Shown here: one piece after another, positions 5,544 to 6,247 of the stretch
Layout: every line of letters starts with the position of its first letter
How positions within the stretch are numbered: the first letter of the stretch is position 1
Source: Sphingomonas sp.
GTDB lineage: Bacteria; Pseudomonadota; Alphaproteobacteria; Sphingomonadales; Sphingomonadaceae
Direction: 5' to 3'
Length of the DNA stretch: 6,247 bases
Assembly: GCA_030146605.1 (NCBI GenBank)
Contig: JASLBO010000123.1
Location: 1 to 6,247 of the forward strand
Program-made: the position numbers and the translations under genes
Notes under the pieces: generated by a model
Databases searched by the model: none
Told to the model about the DNA's origin: nothing
What the model saw: only the letters and a program-made list of their open reading frames with translations

Positions 5544-6247
5544 TCAGCGCAGCCTGCCGCTGTGCACCGGAGCATCGAAAACCGGGCGCCCGTTCCGCCC
5601 GAAGCGGACGCGCTGGATCCGCGGCGCGCGCCGGAGGGTACATTTCATGTCCGGCGCCGGATTGGCGTGATAGACGATCCAGTGCTCGCCGCCCGGCGTG
5701 GTGAAGAAGCCGTTATGGCCGGGGGCATAGACGCCGGGACCCTTGGCGATCACCGGACGCGGCGCCTTGGTCCAAACCTTGGGGTCGAGCGGATCCGCGC
5801 CGGCGGGTGCATGCAATAGCCCGATCGCGTAATCGTCGGACCAGCAGGCGCTCCCCGAATAGCTGAGGAACAGCTGTCCGCCCGGCCCGGCCAGGAATTC
5901 CGGCCCTTCGAGAATCTCGCGCCCGCCCTGCCGTTCCCACGGCTGATCGGGCCGCGCGATGATGCTCTCGGGCCCTTTGAGCGTCCACGGATTGGCCATT
6001 TCGACGATGGCAAGGTTGCTGTCGGCGCCGACATAAGGCGAGTAGACGAAATAGCGCTTGCCGGCATGTGCGAAACTGGTGCCGTCAATGCCCGTATGCG
6101 CCGTCGCCAGCCGGCCGCGATCGGTCCAGCTGCCGGTCTGCGGATCCGCGGCGGGATTTTCGAGCACGAAGATTCCGCGATGCGCGTCGTCGTCATGCCC
6201 TGCCGCGGCGGCGGTGTAATAGATATACCATTTGCCCTGAATCCGGT
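5544..6247 (-). CDS. Glycoside hydrolase family 43 protein, C-terminal part (5' end outside window)
   Basis: The frame is open to the window edge, so the N-terminus and any signal peptide are not visible; 233 residues can be read. The sequence looks like a GH43 five-bladed beta-propeller, a family that includes arabinofuranosidases, arabinanases and xylosidases. WYIYYTAA (visible 6-13) begins a blade. GIDGTSF (53-59) holds an Asp (visible D54, bases 6086-6084) that fits the pKa-modulating acid, and LEGPEFL (112-118) holds the probable general-acid Glu (E113). CWSDDYAIGLL (133-143) and APGHNGFF (174-181) are typical later-blade motifs. The product ends after a normal closing strand (VRFGRNGRPVFDAP), so no extra C-terminal domain is present. 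The general-base Asp expected near the N-terminus lies outside the window. Substrate specificity cannot be read from this part. A GTG at 6167 opens a shorter frame, but coding sequence clearly continues upstream of it, so it is internal. Confidence 0.85.
   Translation of the reverse strand, partial: RIQGKWYIYYTAAAAGHDDDAHRGIFVLENPAADPQTGSWTDRGRLATAHTGIDGTSFAHAGKRYFVYSPYVGADSNLAIVEMANPWTLKGPESIIARPDQPWERQGGREILEGPEFLAGPGGQLFLSYSGSACWSDDYAIGLLHAPAGADPLDPKVWTKAPRPVIAKGPGVYAPGHNGFFTTPGGEHWIVYHANPAPDMKCTLRRAPRIQRVRFGRNGRPVFDAPVHSGRLR

Noticed and set aside
5546..5563. Possible small hairpin (CAGCG ... CGCTG) near the convergent end of the glycosyltransferase and hydrolase genes.
   Set aside because: Only five base pairs with an eight-base loop, no T-run, and inside the hydrolase coding sequence.

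Overview
This window is a gene-dense, strongly GC-rich piece of a bacterial chromosome. The gene types and codon style suggest an alphaproteobacterium, most likely of the Sphingomonas group. That placement is an impression from base composition and protein style, because no rRNA or marker gene is present. There are seven protein-coding genes, two of them cut by the window edges. I see no tRNA, rRNA, CRISPR array, transposase or integrase, and no stretch over 300 bases lacks a gene.

Layout: (1) On the + strand, the end of a GtrA-type membrane protein (2-331) overlaps by ATGA a SAM-dependent methyltransferase with an N-terminal Cys4 motif (328-1242). (2) On the - strand is a tightly overlapping three-gene operon, read from 3843 down to 1245: glucose-1-phosphate cytidylyltransferase (rfbF), CDP-glucose 4,6-dehydratase (rfbG), and a TylF-like methyltransferase that appears to start with TTG. 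(3) On the + strand, diverging from rfbF, is a multi-pass GT-C glycosyltransferase of the GT39/PMT-like type (3872-5530). (4) On the - strand, converging on it, is the C-terminal part of a family 43 glycoside hydrolase (5544 to beyond 6247).

How the genes may work together: RfbF and RfbG convert glucose-1-phosphate to CDP-4-keto-6-deoxy-glucose, the branch point for 3,6-dideoxyhexoses and other CDP-sugars. The usual next enzyme, the PLP/[2Fe-2S] 3-dehydratase RfbH/DdhC, is not in the operon; a methyltransferase sits there instead. The GtrA flippase-like protein and the GT39-like transferase are what is expected of a system that flips a lipid-linked sugar and attaches it to a glycan on the periplasmic side. 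I read the region as part of an O-antigen or exopolysaccharide locus making a decorated, probably methylated deoxysugar. The GH43 enzyme may mark the edge of the locus or a glycan-processing function.

The most notable non-coding signal is a perfect 7-bp inverted repeat with a 10-nt spacer in the 28-bp gap between the divergent rfbF and glycosyltransferase genes. It covers the preferred glycosyltransferase start codon and lies just upstream of the rfbF ribosome-binding site.
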